Positions 57,317 to 58,025 of a stretch of 58,025 nt of DNA are shown here, piece after piece. Origin of the DNA: Hydrogenophaga sp. (GTDB lineage: Bacteria; Pseudomonadota; Gammaproteobacteria; Burkholderiales; Burkholderiaceae_C); contig JAJNQE010000052.1 of NCBI GenBank assembly GCA_021154985.1, positions 1 to 58,025 of the forward strand. The letters are read 5' to 3'. The notes under the pieces are model-generated. The model made no database searches. It was not told where the DNA came from and saw only the letters and a program-made list of their open reading frames with translations. The position numbers were made by a program, and so were the translations under genes. Position 1 is the stretch's first letter. Every line of letters starts with the position of its first letter.

Positions 57317-58025
57317 ATGAAATTTCAAGGCTCCGAGAACTACGTCGCCACACAAGATCTGATGCTGGCGGTGAACGCCGCCATCACGCTCAAGCGCCCG
57401 CTGCTCGTGAAGGGCGAACCGGGCACCGGCAAGACCATGCTGGCCGAAGAGGTGTCCGCCGCGCTCAAGCTGCCGCTGCTGCAATGGCACATCAAGAGCA
57501 CCACCAAGGCGCAGCAAGGCCTGTACGAGTACGACGCCGTGAGCCGCCTGCGCGACAGCCAGCTGGGTGAAGAGAAGGTCAAGGACATCCACAACTACAT
57601 CGTCAAGGGTGTGCTGTGGCAGGCCTTCACGGCGGACGAGCCGGTGGCGCTGCTGATCGACGAGATCGACAAGGCCGACATCGAATTCCCCAACGACCTG
57701 CTGCGCGAACTCGATCGCATGGAATTCTATGTGTACGAGACGCAGCAGCTCATCAAGGCGAAGCACCGGCCCGCGATCATCATCACCAGCAACAACGAGA
57801 AAGAACTGCCGGATGCATTCCTGCGCCGCTGCTTCTTCCATTACATCAAGTTCCCCGAGCGCGAGACGATGGAGCGCATCGTCGACGTGCACTATCCGGG
57901 CATCAAGAAGGCGCTGCTCGCGCAAGCACTGACCGCCTTCTTCGACATCCGCGAAGTACCTGGGCTCAAGAAGAAGCCGTCCACGTCGGAGCTGCTCGAC
58001 TGGCTGAAGCTGCTGGTGGCGGAGG
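57317..58025 (+). CDS. MoxR-family AAA+ ATPase (3' end beyond window)
   Basis: The visible 236 residues hold Walker A GEPGTGKT (residues 33-40), Walker B ALLIDEIDKAD (about 112-122), sensor 1 IIITSNNEKELPDAFLRRCF and the MoxR-type lid start (KKPSTSELLDWLKLLVAE). MoxR ATPases usually pair with von Willebrand factor A proteins as chaperones that mature metalloenzymes; such a partner gene would be expected just outside. The start ATG 57317 opens MKFQGSENYVATQDL. Confidence 0.93.
   Translation, partial: MKFQGSENYVATQDLMLAVNAAITLKRPLLVKGEPGTGKTMLAEEVSAALKLPLLQWHIKSTTKAQQGLYEYDAVSRLRDSQLGEEKVKDIHNYIVKGVLWQAFTADEPVALLIDEIDKADIEFPNDLLRELDRMEFYVYETQQLIKAKHRPAIIITSNNEKELPDAFLRRCFFHYIKFPERETMERIVDVHYPGIKKALLAQALTAFFDIREVPGLKKKPSTSELLDWLKLLVAE

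Noticed and set aside
1..58025. CRISPR arrays, rRNA genes, prophage genes
   Set aside because: No regularly spaced repeats, rRNA-like sequence, or phage structural or integrase genes were seen.

Overview
The window is high-GC, densely packed DNA typical of a betaproteobacterium in the Comamonadaceae (Hydrogenophaga/Acidovorax-like). The clues are the composition of the aa3/caa3 oxidase cluster (subunits II, I, III with CtaG, SURF1, COX15 and heme O synthase homologues and several tiny membrane proteins), an E. coli-type QueF, a Bug-type binding protein, TRAP transport of an aromatic or organic acid, and a beta-ketoadipate module. The assignment rests on protein similarity recognised by eye. 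No gene-free stretch exceeds 300 bases.

Layout. 1-1740: the end of an IS3-family element has cut an isochorismatase-like gene exactly before its nucleophile codon; beside it lie an EthD/DUF4286-like gene, a possible GNAT remnant and a PPC/DUF296 gene. 1889-6703: an HDAC-family hydrolase, then a compact cluster of DUF3034 outer-membrane protein, exported truncated haemoglobin, periplasmic cupredoxin, ECF sigma factor and anti-sigma factor. 6722-10145: operon yaaA - prolyl-4-hydroxylase-like - alpha/beta hydrolase - queF. 10373-12990: VOC protein, FAD monooxygenase and DUF2783. 13074-22160: housekeeping genes (valS, tusA-like, Nudix, cysM, tRNA-Leu) with a degenerate 2-hydroxyacid dehydrogenase, an atypical SDR, a 2Fe-2S flavoreductase and a Bug protein.

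22224-32065: respiratory block. The operon coxB-coxA-small protein-ctaG-DUF2970-coxC makes the terminal oxidase; a second operon (SURF1, thioredoxin-like membrane protein, ctaA, ctaB, sco) makes heme A and loads copper. A perfect FNR/ANR box sits in front of coxB. 32275-36893: a BioC-like protein, ComF, TrmL, a MaoC hydratase, a ParA ATPase and a TauE/SafE permease.

36966-55311: aromatic catabolism. A six-gene operon (hydroxyquinol 1,2-dioxygenase, TRAP P-Q-M, YciI, Dabb) is divergent from a LysR regulator. The next enzymes (beta-hydroxyacid dehydrogenase-like protein, maleylacetate reductase, PcaF, PcaJ, PcaI, IclR regulator) lie about 7 kb away. Between the two halves sits an accessory block: a PQQ-type sugar dehydrogenase lipoprotein and an Rhs polymorphic toxin locus with two tip/immunity sets. 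A near-identical 21-bp motif lies about 90 bp upstream of both halves, suggesting one regulon split by the block. Together the enzymes would take hydroxyquinol through maleylacetate and 3-oxoadipate to succinyl-CoA and acetyl-CoA. 55308-58025: TRIC/UPF0126 membrane protein, DUF1841, a di-heme cytochrome c4 and a MoxR ATPase that runs off the edge.
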